From Acidobacteriota bacterium (GTDB lineage: Bacteria; Acidobacteriota; Holophagae; Thermotomaculales; Thermotomaculaceae): DNA of 36,253 nucleotides. Under the pieces are notes generated by a model that was not told where the DNA came from, did not search any database, and saw only the letters and a list, made by a program, of their open reading frames with translations. Position 1 is the first letter of the stretch, and every line of letters starts with the position of its first letter. The stretch is taken from the NCBI GenBank assembly GCA_026986725.1, contig JALSOA010000071.1, positions 1-36,253 of the forward strand. The letters run 5' to 3'. This document shows positions 7,970 through 16,823 of the stretch, one piece after another. Position numbers and translations under genes: made by a program.

Positions 7970-8962
7970 CTAAATACCCCACTTAAAAATAGCAGCACCC
8001 CAGGTGAAACCTGCCCCAAACGAGGTAATTACAACAGTCTCTCCCTTCCTTAACTTCCCTTTCCTGTAATACTCATCAATGCAGGTCGGGATTGTAGCAG
8101 AAGTGGTATTTCCGTACTTATGAATGTTTATCATAACCTTTTCCCTGTCAATCTTCAATCTCTTGGCAACAGATTCAATTATTCTTAAATTAGCCTGATG
8201 GGGCACAAGCCAGTCAATATCATCCACTGTTAATCCTGTTTTTTCAAGAACAGCTTTTGTAGATTCAGGCATTTTTACAACAGCCCTCTTAAAAACCTCT
8301 CTTCCTTCCTGAAAAACATAATGCTCTTTATTTTTGACAGTCTCCTCCGATGCAGGCTTTAAACTCCCCCCGGCAGGCATATAAAGGTATTTTCCTCCAG
8401 AACCGTCAATATGTAAATCTGCATCAATAAAACCAGATTCCGAATCTTCAACCCCTTCAATTAAAAAAGCACCTGCTCCGTCTCCGAACAAAACACAGGT
8501 GTTTCTGTCTTCCATATTTATAAACGATGAGCATTTATCCGCACCTATAAGCAACACATTCTTAAACCTTCCTGTTTCAACCAAATTGCAGGCAGTCACA
8601 TATCCAAAAACAAAACTTGAACATGCTGCTGAAAGATCAAACCCCCAGGCATTTTTAGCCCCTAATTTATCCTGCACAAGGCATGCAGTTTGAGGGAAGT
8701 GCATATCTGCGGTAACTGTGCACACTATTATGCACTCAACTTCGTTTGGCGTAATTCCCCTTCTTTCAAGTGCAACCTTTGCAGCCTCAAGAGCCATGTC
8801 GGAAGTGGCTTTCCCATCTTCAAGAAACCTTCTTTTCTTAATACCTGTTCTTGTTGTTATCCATTCGTCAGATGTATCTAAGTAACTTTCAAAGAAATGA
8901 TTATCAACCACCCTGTCAGGGAAAAAACTGCCTGTCGAGGTAACAACCGCTTTTTTTCTCAT
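7970..8962 (-). CDS. fabH: Beta-ketoacyl-ACP synthase III (FabH)
   Basis: This 330-residue condensing enzyme starts fatty-acid synthesis by joining acetyl-CoA or branched acyl-CoA with malonyl-ACP. The catalytic triad is visible as C114 (SAACSSFVFG), H255 (VPHQANLR) and N285 (HKYGNTTSATIP). The N-terminal DEWITTRTGIKKRR and the C-terminal ITSFGAGFTWGAAIFKW are typical of FabH. No acpP, fabD or fabG is nearby; here it sits inside the Kdo/lap operon, 17 bases after lapB. The ATG has a GGAGAG ribosome site. Confidence 0.95.
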   Translation of the reverse strand: MRKKAVVTSTGSFFPDRVVDNHFFESYLDTSDEWITTRTGIKKRRFLEDGKATSDMALEAAKVALERRGITPNEVECIIVCTVTADMHFPQTACLVQDKLGAKNAWGFDLSAACSSFVFGYVTACNLVETGRFKNVLLIGADKCSSFINMEDRNTCVLFGDGAGAFLIEGVEDSESGFIDADLHIDGSGGKYLYMPAGGSLKPASEETVKNKEHYVFQEGREVFKRAVVKMPESTKAVLEKTGLTVDDIDWLVPHQANLRIIESVAKRLKIDREKVMINIHKYGNTTSATIPTCIDEYYRKGKLRKGETVVITSFGAGFTWGAAIFKWGI

Positions 8963-8979
8963 ATACTCTCCTTTAAATT

Positions 8980-10215
8980 TTATAACCTCAATTCAATAAA
9001 GGTATCAAATTCATGACAGTACGGACACTTCCATAAAAATTCCGAGGATTTGTAATTGCATTTTGAACATACAAAGGGGTCACTGAAAACAAGAACCCTG
9101 TTTAAGGTGTTTGCATACTCTTTAAAAACCTCAACATCATCAGGATGTTTCAACAGATACTTCCATATCTCCTGGTGAATAATCAAAACCATGGGAGCAA
9201 GTTCAATACACTTTTTAAATTCATAAAGAGCCTTATCTTTGTTCCCTTTTTCAAGGTAAAACCTACCAAGCTCCAGACGTACCCTCCAATCGTTTTCATT
9301 TAAATTTAAAAGTGCAACACATCTGTCTTCAAATTTTTTAGGTGCTATCTCCTTTAAAACAGGCAACACCAGAAATCCCTTCTCAGGAATTGAAGAAATC
9401 AAATCATCAATCAAAGAAACCGCTTTTGAAGTTTTAGACTTTTTGTAAATCTTAATAAGATTAAGGTAAGCAGGATAAAGCTCTCCATAAATTGAAAGAC
9501 CCTTGTTAAAGTACTCAATCGCTCTTTTAACATTCCCGCTTTTCAACAATTCTTCACCAATCTGGTTGTATATAAAAGCAACCTCTCTGCCATGCTCTTT
9601 TTCCCCTTTAAAGCATCCTGCATACTTCATAATATCGGTTAAACTCAAAAGACTTTCATAATCACCCACCTGTTTCAACAAAAAGGAATATCTCTTCAAT
9701 AGTGTTCCAAGCCACATTTTTATGTAAGGGTCTTGAAAAAAAGCCTTGTTTTTAAAATCCTGCTTTAAAAACGAAACACCTTTTTCTTCTTCAAACATCA
9801 AAGCAAGGGCATCTTTGTATGTTCTCAAAGCCCTATCAATCATTCCACCCTTTCTAAAATCCTCAGCAAGGTTTCCCAGAACCCATCCCTTTAATTTAAG
9901 ATTTTCAAGAACATCATGCCTTTTCAAAGCACTTTTGTGAATATTTATTGCTTCTGATATAAACCCCTTCTCTCTTAAAATGTTGGCAAGTATGACATAA
10001 AACTCAACCTTTGAAGAATCTTTCTTAACTATCTCTCTGAAAAGGTTCTCAATACCTTCAACCTCACCTGTTTGAAGCCTATCTATTATCATCACAATTG
10101 TTCTTTCAAAATCCCCCTCCCCATCTTTCTCCGATCTGCTTCCATCTTTTGACACAAAGAAAAAAACTATTATTGCAAGAACTATCAATATGGAGACAAA
10201 TACAACAGCACCCAT
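8980..10215 (-). CDS. lapB: LapB/YciM-like TPR protein with C-terminal zinc ribbon
   Basis: This 411-residue inner-membrane protein has one N-terminal membrane helix (residues about 2-20), a long array of TPR helices, and a C-terminal rubredoxin-like metal site, FVCSKCNYKSS...WKCPYCHEF. That architecture is LapB (YciM). In E. coli LapB links FtsH to degradation of LpxC and so sets lipopolysaccharide synthesis. The start codon directly follows the lapA stop and has a GAGGAG ribosome site. The pairing with lapA and the position right after the Kdo genes support the call. FtsH and HflKC are encoded elsewhere in this window. Confidence 0.88.
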   Translation of the reverse strand: MGAVVFVSILIVLAIIVFFFVSKDGSRSEKDGEGDFERTIVMIIDRLQTGEVEGIENLFREIVKKDSSKVEFYVILANILREKGFISEAINIHKSALKRHDVLENLKLKGWVLGNLAEDFRKGGMIDRALRTYKDALALMFEEEKGVSFLKQDFKNKAFFQDPYIKMWLGTLLKRYSFLLKQVGDYESLLSLTDIMKYAGCFKGEKEHGREVAFIYNQIGEELLKSGNVKRAIEYFNKGLSIYGELYPAYLNLIKIYKKSKTSKAVSLIDDLISSIPEKGFLVLPVLKEIAPKKFEDRCVALLNLNENDWRVRLELGRFYLEKGNKDKALYEFKKCIELAPMVLIIHQEIWKYLLKHPDDVEVFKEYANTLNRVLVFSDPFVCSKCNYKSSEFLWKCPYCHEFDTFIELRL

Positions 10216-10548
10216 TTACTTCTCCTCATTTTTCTCAAAAAACTCCTCAATATCTTTATTTCTATGTGCTTCAACCTCTTTTTTTAACTTTTCAATCTCA
10301 CCGAGACAATCCCTGTGCATTTTTTTAAATTTTAAAACCTCTTTGAAAGAATACAGAAGCCCCAGAAGAAGCCCTGCTCCAGCAGAAACGAAAATCACAA
10401 CAAAAAGAGGAATACCTTTTATAACAGTTGAATCAAAAAGAAAATACCTGAAATCAACAGTCTGATTTGCGTTAAGAAGAATCATAATCAAAACCAGAAA
10501 AAGAAGTATTATCCAGATAGAAAACCTTATAGTGTCAAGTTTTTTCAT
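10216..10548 (-). CDS. lapA: LapA-like small inner-membrane protein
   Basis: This 110-residue protein has two membrane helices (about residues 8-27 and 43-65) separated by the short segment NANQTVDFRYFLFDSTVIKG, followed by a charged coiled coil. This is the DUF1049/LapA layout; LapA acts with LapB in lipopolysaccharide assembly control. Its ATG overlaps the kdsC stop by 4 bases and is preceded by GGAGGG. lapB follows with no gap. Confidence 0.85.
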   Translation of the reverse strand: MKKLDTIRFSIWIILLFLVLIMILLNANQTVDFRYFLFDSTVIKGIPLFVVIFVSAGAGLLLGLLYSFKEVLKFKKMHRDCLGEIEKLKKEVEAHRNKDIEEFFEKNEEK

Positions 10549-11081
10549 TTTTGCCCTCCAAAATACTCAATCACCCATTCCCACTCCCCTTTTGCCCTGA
10601 TAATTAACTCCACAACCTCTCTCAATGCACCTTTCCCTCCCTCTCTGTCGGTAATATAAATCGCAAAATCCTTTACATAACTCAAAGCATTGGCAACGGC
10701 AACGGGGAAACCAACAACCTTCAAAACCTGAACATCAACAATGTCATCCCCAATATAACACACTTCTTCAGGGGATAACCCAAGTCTGTCCATAACTCCT
10801 GTCACCAAAACAATTTTATCTTCCACTCCATCATAACACTCTTTTACACCGATTTCAGATGCCCTTTTATGAAGAAGGGAAGACTTTTTAGCAGAAACAA
10901 AGAATACAGGGATATTACAAAGATTGGCGATTTTGACTCCAACCCCATCGTACACTGAAAAAACCTTGAAGTGCTCACTCATTCCTTCTGCATAGTACAT
11001 ACTGCCGTCTGTCAAGACACCGTCGACATCTGTAAATATTGCCTTTACCTTTTTTGCCTTTAAAATAACTTCGTTTTCCAT
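10545..11081 (-). CDS. kdsC: 3-deoxy-D-manno-octulosonate-8-phosphate phosphatase (KdsC)
   Basis: This 178-residue HAD-superfamily C0-type phosphatase has no cap domain. It carries the nucleophile motif AIFTDVDGVLTDG, the later SAKKSSLLHKRASEIG segment, and the metal-binding CYIGDDIVDVQVL motif. It hydrolyses Kdo-8-phosphate to Kdo and phosphate, and these proteins act as tetramers in the cytoplasm. Position between kdsD and lapA makes the Kdo role secure. It overlaps kdsD by 22 bases, and its start has no obvious Shine-Dalgarno, consistent with translational coupling. Confidence 0.93.
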   Translation of the reverse strand: MENEVILKAKKVKAIFTDVDGVLTDGSMYYAEGMSEHFKVFSVYDGVGVKIANLCNIPVFFVSAKKSSLLHKRASEIGVKECYDGVEDKIVLVTGVMDRLGLSPEEVCYIGDDIVDVQVLKVVGFPVAVANALSYVKDFAIYITDREGGKGALREVVELIIRAKGEWEWVIEYFGGQK

Positions 11082-12022
11082 AGATCGTGTAAGTGAATTA
11101 CCCCTTCTATATTATTTTCTTTATCTGTTACCACCAGAACCGTAATCTTATACCTTTCCAGTTTATTCAATGCTTCAACCGCAAGATTGTTTTTTGCTAT
11201 CGTTTTAGGATTTTCAGTCATACATTCTTTTGCTTTTTTTTCAAGTAAGCCACCATTATACCTCTCAAGCAATCTCCTTAAATCGCCATCAGAGATAACA
11301 CCCACAAGTTTTTTGGTTTTATCCTTTGCAACGACTGCAATACCAAGCCTTTTGGAAGACATAATGTAAATCACATCCTGCATTTTAGTGGATTCATACA
11401 CAAGGGGTATGTCGTCTTTGTGCATTAAAGATTCAACCGTTAAAAGTTTTCTACCCAATTTCCCACCGGGATGCCTTGCTGCAAAATCTTCCGGGGTAAA
11501 GTTTTTCAGTTCAAGCAAAACCATTGCAATTGCATCCCCTATTGCAAGGGTTGCTGTTGTGGAGGATGTTGGAGCAAGACCAAGGGGACAGGCTTCCTTT
11601 TCAATTTTAAGGTGTATAACAACATCACTGTGTTTTGCAAGAGTGGATTCTTTGTTTGAAGTAATGGCAATAATGGGGACACCTATCCTTTTTATAAATT
11701 CAAGCAGTCTTATAATCTCTTCGGTTTCGCCTGAGTTTGAAACGGCAATTACAGAATCCCCCTCAACTATCATTCCAAGGTCTCCGTGAATTGCCTCGGC
11801 AGGGTGAACAAAAATTGCAGGCGTGCCTGTGGAAGCCATTGTTGCAGCAATCTTTCTGCATATCAAACCCGATTTTCCCATACCAGTTATGACAACCCTG
11901 CCCTTTGTATTTTTGAGAATTTCAACAGCCTTTACAAAATCATTGTTTAATGAATCTATCTGATCCAAAACAGACTTTCCCTCAATTTCAAGAACCCTTT
12001 TTGCAATATCAACAATTTCCAA
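11060..12022 (-). CDS. kdsD: Arabinose-5-phosphate isomerase (KdsD) with two CBS domains
   Basis: This 320-residue enzyme converts ribulose-5-phosphate to arabinose-5-phosphate, the first Kdo precursor. The N-terminal SIS domain has [19 protein letters not shown], the [13 protein letters not shown] segment and [11 protein letters not shown]-terminal CBS pair begins with MHKDDIPLV and ends [12 protein letters not shown] place the start at the TTG at 12022 because GGAGGG lies 6 bases upstream; an upstream in-frame TTG at 12055 has no such site and would extend the protein past family length. It overlaps the kdsA end by 14 bases. Confidence 0.93.
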   Translation of the reverse strand: MEIVDIAKRVLEIEGKSVLDQIDSLNNDFVKAVEILKNTKGRVVITGMGKSGLICRKIAATMASTGTPAIFVHPAEAIHGDLGMIVEGDSVIAVSNSGETEEIIRLLEFIKRIGVPIIAITSNKESTLAKHSDVVIHLKIEKEACPLGLAPTSSTTATLAIGDAIAMVLLELKNFTPEDFAARHPGGKLGRKLLTVESLMHKDDIPLVYESTKMQDVIYIMSSKRLGIAVVAKDKTKKLVGVISDGDLRRLLERYNGGLLEKKAKECMTENPKTIAKNNLAVEALNKLERYKITVLVVTDKENNIEGVIHLHDLWKTKLF

Positions 12023-12830
12023 GGGATGCCCTCCATATTTTAAGCATACTCTCAATAAGAGAACCGAATTTATTTAAAGGGTAAATATTAGCCGCATCGG
12101 ATTTTGACCTTTCTGGGTCCTCGTGTACCTCAAAAAAGAAACCGTTTATTGCACCGCAACCTGCAGCAGCCTTTGCAAGGTAAGGGATAAACTCCCTCTG
12201 TCCCCCTGTTTTATCCCCAAGGCCTCCAGGCAACTGAACAGAATGGGTAACATCAAAAACAACGGGATAACCGAAGGTTGACATAATCGGGAAAGACTTA
12301 AAATCCACCACAAGGTTGTTGTATCCGAAACTTGTTCCTCTCTCTGTAAGCATAATCTTTTTATTTCCGGTTGACTCAACCTTTTTTACAACATTCTCCA
12401 TATCCCAAGGGGCTAAAAACTGACCCTTTTTCACATTCACAATCTTCCCCGTATTGCCTGCGGCAACAAGAAGGTCTGTCTGCCTGCACAAAAAAGCAGG
12501 TATTTGAATAATATCGCAAACCATAGAGACAGGCTCTGCCTGGGAAGGAAGATGAATGTCGGTTAAAACAGGCAACCCTGTTTCATCTTTTACTTCCTTC
12601 AATATCTCAAGCCCCTTTTCAAGCCCCGGCCCCCTGAAACTTGATATTGAAGAGCGGTTTGCCTTGTCAAAAGAAGCCTTAAATACAATCGGGATACCAT
12701 ACAATTCCCCTATACCCTTCAATCTCGTTGCAATTGAGAGTACGGTTTCTTTATCTTCAATTACACAGGGGCCTGCTAAAAGGAAAAAATCTTCGGAAGA
12801 TGTCAATGTATTCCAGAGAGAATCGCTCAT
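12009..12830 (-). CDS. kdsA: Kdo-8-phosphate synthase, metal-dependent type (KdsA)
   Basis: This 273-residue enzyme condenses phosphoenolpyruvate with arabinose-5-phosphate to form Kdo-8-phosphate. It contains [34 protein letters not shown] and [14 protein letters not shown]. The metal ligands of the Aquifex-type enzyme are all present: C22 (LAGPC), H196, E234 and D245. E. coli-type metal-independent enzymes have Asn at the first position, so this one should need a divalent metal. It overlaps pyrG by 4 bases and has a GGAG ribosome site. Confidence 0.95.
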   Translation of the reverse strand: MSDSLWNTLTSSEDFFLLAGPCVIEDKETVLSIATRLKGIGELYGIPIVFKASFDKANRSSISSFRGPGLEKGLEILKEVKDETGLPVLTDIHLPSQAEPVSMVCDIIQIPAFLCRQTDLLVAAGNTGKIVNVKKGQFLAPWDMENVVKKVESTGNKKIMLTERGTSFGYNNLVVDFKSFPIMSTFGYPVVFDVTHSVQLPGGLGDKTGGQREFIPYLAKAAAGCGAINGFFFEVHEDPERSKSDAANIYPLNKFGSLIESMLKIWRASLGNC

Positions 12831-14446
12831 TTTTTCTTTCTCCTTTTTTTGCCGTTTTCATAGGATGCCTTTACAAAATCCCTGAAAAGGGGGTGAGAGG
12901 TCAAAGGCTTTGATTTGAATTCAGGGTGAAACTGACAGCCTAAAAACCAGGGATGGTTTTTTATTTCAACAACCTCAACAAACTTGCCGTCAGGGGATAT
13001 ACCGGTAAACCTAAGTCCCTTTTCTTCAAGTAAAGGCCTGAATTCCATATTGAACTCGTACCTGTGTCTGTGCCTTTCCTCAATCATCTCTTTCTTATAT
13101 GCTTTATAGACAAAACTGTCCTTTGTCTGAATTACACAGGGATAACTTCCAAGCCTCATATTACCACCCATATCCTCAACACCAACCAGTTCCCTCAACT
13201 TATAGATAATCTTGTATGGCGGCTCTTCGTCAAACTCCGTTGAGTTTGCATCTGTCAATCCGGCAACATTCCTTGCAAACTCAATACAGGTTAACTGCAT
13301 TCCAAGGCATATTCCGAAAAACGGTATTTTATTCTCCCTTGCATAACCAATAGCCTTTATCATTCCTTCAATTCCTCTTGAGCCAAAGCCTCCCGGGACA
13401 AGTATTCCGTCAACATTGTCAAGCAATTTCAACTTTGATTCATCCTTTTCAAACATTGAGGAATCAATCCACTCCAGCTTAACATCAAGCATGTTAATAA
13501 AACCGGCATGGTGTAACGCTTCAATCAAAGATTTGTAAGAATCCTTGTACTCTGTGTACTTTCCGACAATGCCAATTGTTACAGTGTCTTTCGGGTTTTG
13601 AATCTTCTCCCTTAATTCATACCACTTTTTTAAATTAGGCTTGCACTTTTTCAAGCCAAGGTGCCTGCATATAAGTTTGTCAAGCCCCTGCTCTGCAAAC
13701 ATCAAAGGCACAAAGTAAATATTTTCAACATCCCTTGCCTCAACAACGCATTCATGCCTTACATTACAGAAAAGAGCAATCTTATCCTTAATTGATTGAG
13801 GCAAACTTCTCTCCGTCCTTGCAAGGATAATGTGAGGTTGAATACCGATCTCCCTCAACTGCTTAACGGAGTGCTGTGTCGGTTTGCTCTTCAATTCCCC
13901 TGCCGTTTTAATGAAAGGCACATAGGTTAAGTGAATGTAAAGAACATCCTGGGGGTCATGCTCCAGTCCAAACTGCCTTATTGCCTCTAAAAATGGAAGA
14001 GACTCAATATCTCCGACAGTCCCCCCTATTTCACAGATTGCTATATCAATACCGTCAACCACCCTTTTGATTGAGAGTTTTATCTCGTCTGTAACATGGG
14101 GAATTACCTGAACCGTTTTCCCCAGATAAACCCCTTTCCTCTCCTTTGTTAAAACTGAGTTGTATATTTTCCCGGCTGTCTGGTTATGGTCTTTTGTTGA
14201 ATGGGAAGAGGTAAACCTCTCGTAATGACCAAGGTCAAGGTCTGTTTCAGCACCATCGTCGGTTACATAAACCTCTCCATGCTGATACGGGCTCATTGTC
14301 CCGGGGTCAACATTCAAATAAGGGTCAAACTTTTGCAAACTGACTTTATACCCCATACTCTCAAGTATTGCTCCTATTGATGCGGCGGCAATCCCCTTTC
14401 CAAGTGAGGACAAAACCCCGCCTGTAACAAATATAAACTTTGTCAT
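12827..14446 (-). CDS. pyrG: CTP synthase (PyrG)
   Basis: This 539-residue enzyme makes CTP from UTP, ATP and glutamine. The synthetase domain begins [20 protein letters not shown] and contains [20 protein letters not shown]. The glutaminase domain has the nucleophile C380 in GICLGMQL and the His-Glu pair in [15 protein letters not shown] is the co-substrate of KdsB, encoded immediately upstream with no gap, so the pairing is metabolically coherent. A GGGGGA ribosome site overlaps the end of kdsB. Confidence 0.97.
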   Translation of the reverse strand: MTKFIFVTGGVLSSLGKGIAAASIGAILESMGYKVSLQKFDPYLNVDPGTMSPYQHGEVYVTDDGAETDLDLGHYERFTSSHSTKDHNQTAGKIYNSVLTKERKGVYLGKTVQVIPHVTDEIKLSIKRVVDGIDIAICEIGGTVGDIESLPFLEAIRQFGLEHDPQDVLYIHLTYVPFIKTAGELKSKPTQHSVKQLREIGIQPHIILARTERSLPQSIKDKIALFCNVRHECVVEARDVENIYFVPLMFAEQGLDKLICRHLGLKKCKPNLKKWYELREKIQNPKDTVTIGIVGKYTEYKDSYKSLIEALHHAGFINMLDVKLEWIDSSMFEKDESKLKLLDNVDGILVPGGFGSRGIEGMIKAIGYARENKIPFFGICLGMQLTCIEFARNVAGLTDANSTEFDEEPPYKIIYKLRELVGVEDMGGNMRLGSYPCVIQTKDSFVYKAYKKEMIEERHRHRYEFNMEFRPLLEEKGLRFTGISPDGKFVEVVEIKNHPWFLGCQFHPEFKSKPLTSHPLFRDFVKASYENGKKRRKKK

Positions 14447-15202
14447 CTATTCCCCCATAATCTTTTTCAATTTTAAAAAATCATCCATAGTATCAATCCC
14501 CAAAGTGTCAAACTCTGTCTCAACCACAAATATTCTGTACCCGTTTTCAAGCACCCTCAACTGCTCAAGCCCCTCTGTTTTTTCAAGGAAAGTGGGCTTC
14601 ATCTCAGACAATTTTAACAGAAAATCCCTTTTATAGGCATACAAACCTATGTGTTTAAAATAATGATTTAAATTATCCCTGTTCACAGGATAGAGCAAAG
14701 CCATCTCTTTATGTTTCCTGTAAGGTAGGGGAAGCCTTGAAAAGTAAAGTGCAAAACCTTCCCTGTCGCAGACAACCTTTACAACATTTGGATTGAACAA
14801 CTCCTCTTTACTTTTTATCCCTGTTTTCAAAGTGGTCATTAACATATTCTCTTTTTCAAAAAAGGGCTTTATTGCCGATTCAATTGCATCAGGGCTTATA
14901 AGAGGCTCATCCCCCTGAACATTAACCACAACATCAAAATCAAGATTTTGAGCAACCTCGGCAATCCTGTCTGTCCCCGAAGTGTGGGAAGGAGAGGTCA
15001 ATACACAATCCCCGCCAAAGGATTCAACCTCTTTAAAAATCCTTTCATCATCCGTTGCAACAATAACCCTTTCAAGCAGGGAAACTTTTTTACACTGCTC
15101 ATAAACCAGTTGAATGATAGTTTTACCTTTTACTTTTAAAAGAGGTTTGCCGGGAAGCCTTGTTGAAGCATACCTTGCAGGAATAATCGCACACACCTTC
15201 AT
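14447..15202 (-). CDS. kdsB: CMP-Kdo synthetase (KdsB)
   Basis: This 251-residue cytidylyltransferase activates Kdo with CTP for lipid A glycosylation. Family marks are the N-terminal IIPARYASTRLPGKPL nucleotide loop, VATDDERIF, the SHTSGTDRIAEVA segment, VVNVQGDEPLI, the FSRLPLPYR segment and KTEGLEQLRVLENG. It is the first gene of the long minus-strand run. It has no Shine-Dalgarno. A poor promoter match (TTGCTT 15234-15239, 17 bases, TAACCT 15211-15216) would start the transcript two bases before the ATG. Confidence 0.96.
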   Translation of the reverse strand: MKVCAIIPARYASTRLPGKPLLKVKGKTIIQLVYEQCKKVSLLERVIVATDDERIFKEVESFGGDCVLTSPSHTSGTDRIAEVAQNLDFDVVVNVQGDEPLISPDAIESAIKPFFEKENMLMTTLKTGIKSKEELFNPNVVKVVCDREGFALYFSRLPLPYRKHKEMALLYPVNRDNLNHYFKHIGLYAYKRDFLLKLSEMKPTFLEKTEGLEQLRVLENGYRIFVVETEFDTLGIDTMDDFLKLKKIMGE

Positions 15203-15298
15203 GTAAATAGAGGTTATCAGAATTTAAACCTTTAAGCAAGGAAGAAATGAAAGAATAAAAATTTCAAAAAATTATTACCACTGCTTACAAGCGACAAC

Positions 15299-15327
15299 TT
15301 GCAATTAAGTTACCATTTCAATATAAT
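15299..15327 (+). promoter_or_regulatory. Sigma70-type promoter of the lipoprotein gene
   Basis: TTGCAA (15299-15304) and a perfect TATAAT (15322-15327) are separated by exactly 17 bases. Transcription would begin near 15334, about 43 bases before the ATG at 15377, which has a strong AAAGGAGG site. Confidence 0.7.
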
Positions 15328-15332
15328 TTCTT

Positions 15333-15349
15333 GGTAATACCTAATTACC
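15333..15349 (+). promoter_or_regulatory. Inverted repeat at the predicted transcription start (possible operator)
   Basis: GGTAAT (15333-15338) and ATTACC (15344-15349) form a perfect inverted repeat with a five-base centre, right at the predicted +1 of the lipoprotein gene. Further TTACCA copies lie at 15275-15280 and 15310-15315. It could be a repressor site or a weak hairpin; no T-run follows, so it is not a terminator. Confidence 0.4.
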
Positions 15350-15376
15350 TTAAACAATTTTTTTAAAGGAGGTTCA

Positions 15377-16057
15377 ATGAAAAAGTATGTCATTGTTTTA
15401 TTAGGCTTGATACTTTTAAACATCTCCTGTAACAAAAAACCGGAACTCAAAGAAAACTATTATAATTCTTCTTTTTTAAATATAAACTACGAAAGCCCAG
15501 AAGACAAAAATCTTCCAATTATAAAGGCATCTTTAAACAAGCCTATCTTGATAAAAAGACCCTGTTTGGTTGAATTTACGGTTGCTGATTGCTCGGTTGG
15601 TATAATAGGCATTTCCTCTGAAAAAGTTGAAATACAAACACTCTTTCCATCCCTTGCCTATTCTTTTAAAAATAATGGTAATTATTTCTATTTAAATCAA
15701 TTTTTATTAAAAAATCTGAAAAAAACATTGAAACTGAGAGTATTACCTAAACACTCTCCTGTTAAGTTAGAGATATCAACAGACAAAAACTATATCAAAG
15801 TCGATTGCAACCCCTTTAAAGTAACCCCTGTTTTTGATTCCAGTATCAAATTTGTCTTTATAACTGCACCTAATTTCCAAATAAATATAATCTCACCTTC
15901 TGGGCAGGAAATAGCGAAAGAAAAGGACTATGATGGAATTATTCCCGCTTTTCACGACAAAAGATATGTTATTGAATTTTTACCAACTAAAAACTGCAAA
16001 AAAAGTAAAAATAATTATATTTCAATAATTAAATTTCATATAGGGAAACAAATTTAA
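15377..16057 (+). CDS. Predicted lipoprotein, unknown function
   Basis: This 226-residue protein is not recognised. The N-terminus is a lipoprotein-like signal: two lysines, a hydrophobic stretch VIVLLGLILL, then NISC with Cys18 as the likely lipidated residue (the box is imperfect, with Asn at -3). The mature part is Lys-rich and beta-strand-like, with two regions (about residues 60-135 and 150-226) that could each be a small beta-sandwich; six or more cysteines are scattered through it. It has its own promoter and strong ribosome site and lies 22 bases before natA. A surface or periplasmic role is inference only. Confidence 0.65.
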   Translation: MKKYVIVLLGLILLNISCNKKPELKENYYNSSFLNINYESPEDKNLPIIKASLNKPILIKRPCLVEFTVADCSVGIIGISSEKVEIQTLFPSLAYSFKNNGNYFYLNQFLLKNLKKTLKLRVLPKHSPVKLEISTDKNYIKVDCNPFKVTPVFDSSIKFVFITAPNFQINIISPSGQEIAKEKDYDGIIPAFHDKRYVIEFLPTKNCKKSKNNYISIIKFHIGKQI

Positions 16058-16073
16058 TATATTGTCGTATAAT
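16045..16073 (+). promoter_or_regulatory. Possible leaderless promoter of natA
   Basis: A perfect TATAAT at 16068-16073 ends 6 bases before the natA ATG at 16080, so the expected first transcript base is the A of the start codon. The -35 region (GAAACA, 16045-16050, 17-base spacing) is a weak match. No Shine-Dalgarno precedes the ATG. Confidence 0.45.
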
Positions 16074-16079
16074 TCAAAT

Positions 16080-16823
16080 ATGATTGAAGTTAGTGGTTTG
16101 AAGAAGGTTTTTAAATCGGGGAAAAAGAAGGTTGAGGCGTTAAAGGGGATTGATTTTAAGGCTTATCCCGGTGAGATATTCGGGTTGCTGGGGCCTAATG
16201 GGGCAGGGAAAACAACCACTCTTAGAATTCTTGCAACAATGCTTGTCCCAACAGAGGGAGATGCGGTAATTGACGGAGTATCGGTAATGGAAGAGCCTTT
16301 AACCGTTAGAAAGAAAATAGGCTTTTTATCAACCGAAACAGGGCTTTACGACAGGCTTACAGGGGAAGAGACTTTAAGGTTTTTCGGAAAACTTGCAGGG
16401 ATTAAAACAGAAGAGATTGAAGATAGAATCGAGAGCCTTCTCAAATCATTGGGGCTTTTCAGGGATAGAAAGAGGCTTGTAAGCGAGTATTCAAGCGGAA
16501 TGAAGCAGAAATTAAGCATTGCAAGGGCTTTGATACACAACCCCGATGTAATTATCTTCGACGAGCCTACAAACGGGCTTGATATTTTAGCAACCAAAAC
16601 AGTGATTGATTTTTTAAAGGATATGAGAGAAAACGGCAAAACTGTTGTTATTTCAACGCATATTCTTGATGTTGTTGAAAAGTTATGCGACAGAATTGCA
16701 ATTATAAACAACGGTGAAATACTTGCAAACGACACAAAGGATAATCTTAAAAAGACATACAACTCTGAAAATATTGAAGGTGTTTTCTTTTCAGTAGTGC
16801 CTTTTGAAGAGGAAAGCTTATGA
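16080..16823 (+). CDS. natA: ABC transporter ATP-binding protein, NatA-like
   Basis: This 247-residue ATPase subunit has Walker A GLLGPNGAGKTTTLRIL, the Q-loop near FLSTETGLYDRLTGEE, signature YSSGMKQKLSIARAL, Walker B VIIFDEPTNGLD and the switch histidine in VISTHILD. The C-terminal part is short. Together with the adjacent permease, the pair resembles NatAB, the ABC-type Na+ exporter group, but substrate cannot be fixed; related ABC-2 exporters move drugs or peptides. I choose ATG 16080 (MIEVSGLKKVF) over an upstream TTG at 16062 because the family starts here. It lacks a Shine-Dalgarno and may be leaderless. natB overlaps by 4 bases. Confidence 0.85.
   Translation: MIEVSGLKKVFKSGKKKVEALKGIDFKAYPGEIFGLLGPNGAGKTTTLRILATMLVPTEGDAVIDGVSVMEEPLTVRKKIGFLSTETGLYDRLTGEETLRFFGKLAGIKTEEIEDRIESLLKSLGLFRDRKRLVSEYSSGMKQKLSIARALIHNPDVIIFDEPTNGLDILATKTVIDFLKDMRENGKTVVISTHILDVVEKLCDRIAIINNGEILANDTKDNLKKTYNSENIEGVFFSVVPFEEESL

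Noticed and set aside
11388-11789. 133-codon plus-strand frame inside kdsD
   Set aside because: It is antisense to the SIS and CBS domains, with no ribosome site and no recognisable motif.
16346-16762. 138-codon minus-strand frame inside natA
   Set aside because: It is antisense to the conserved ATPase motifs, with a Ser/Ile-rich translation typical of a reverse reading.
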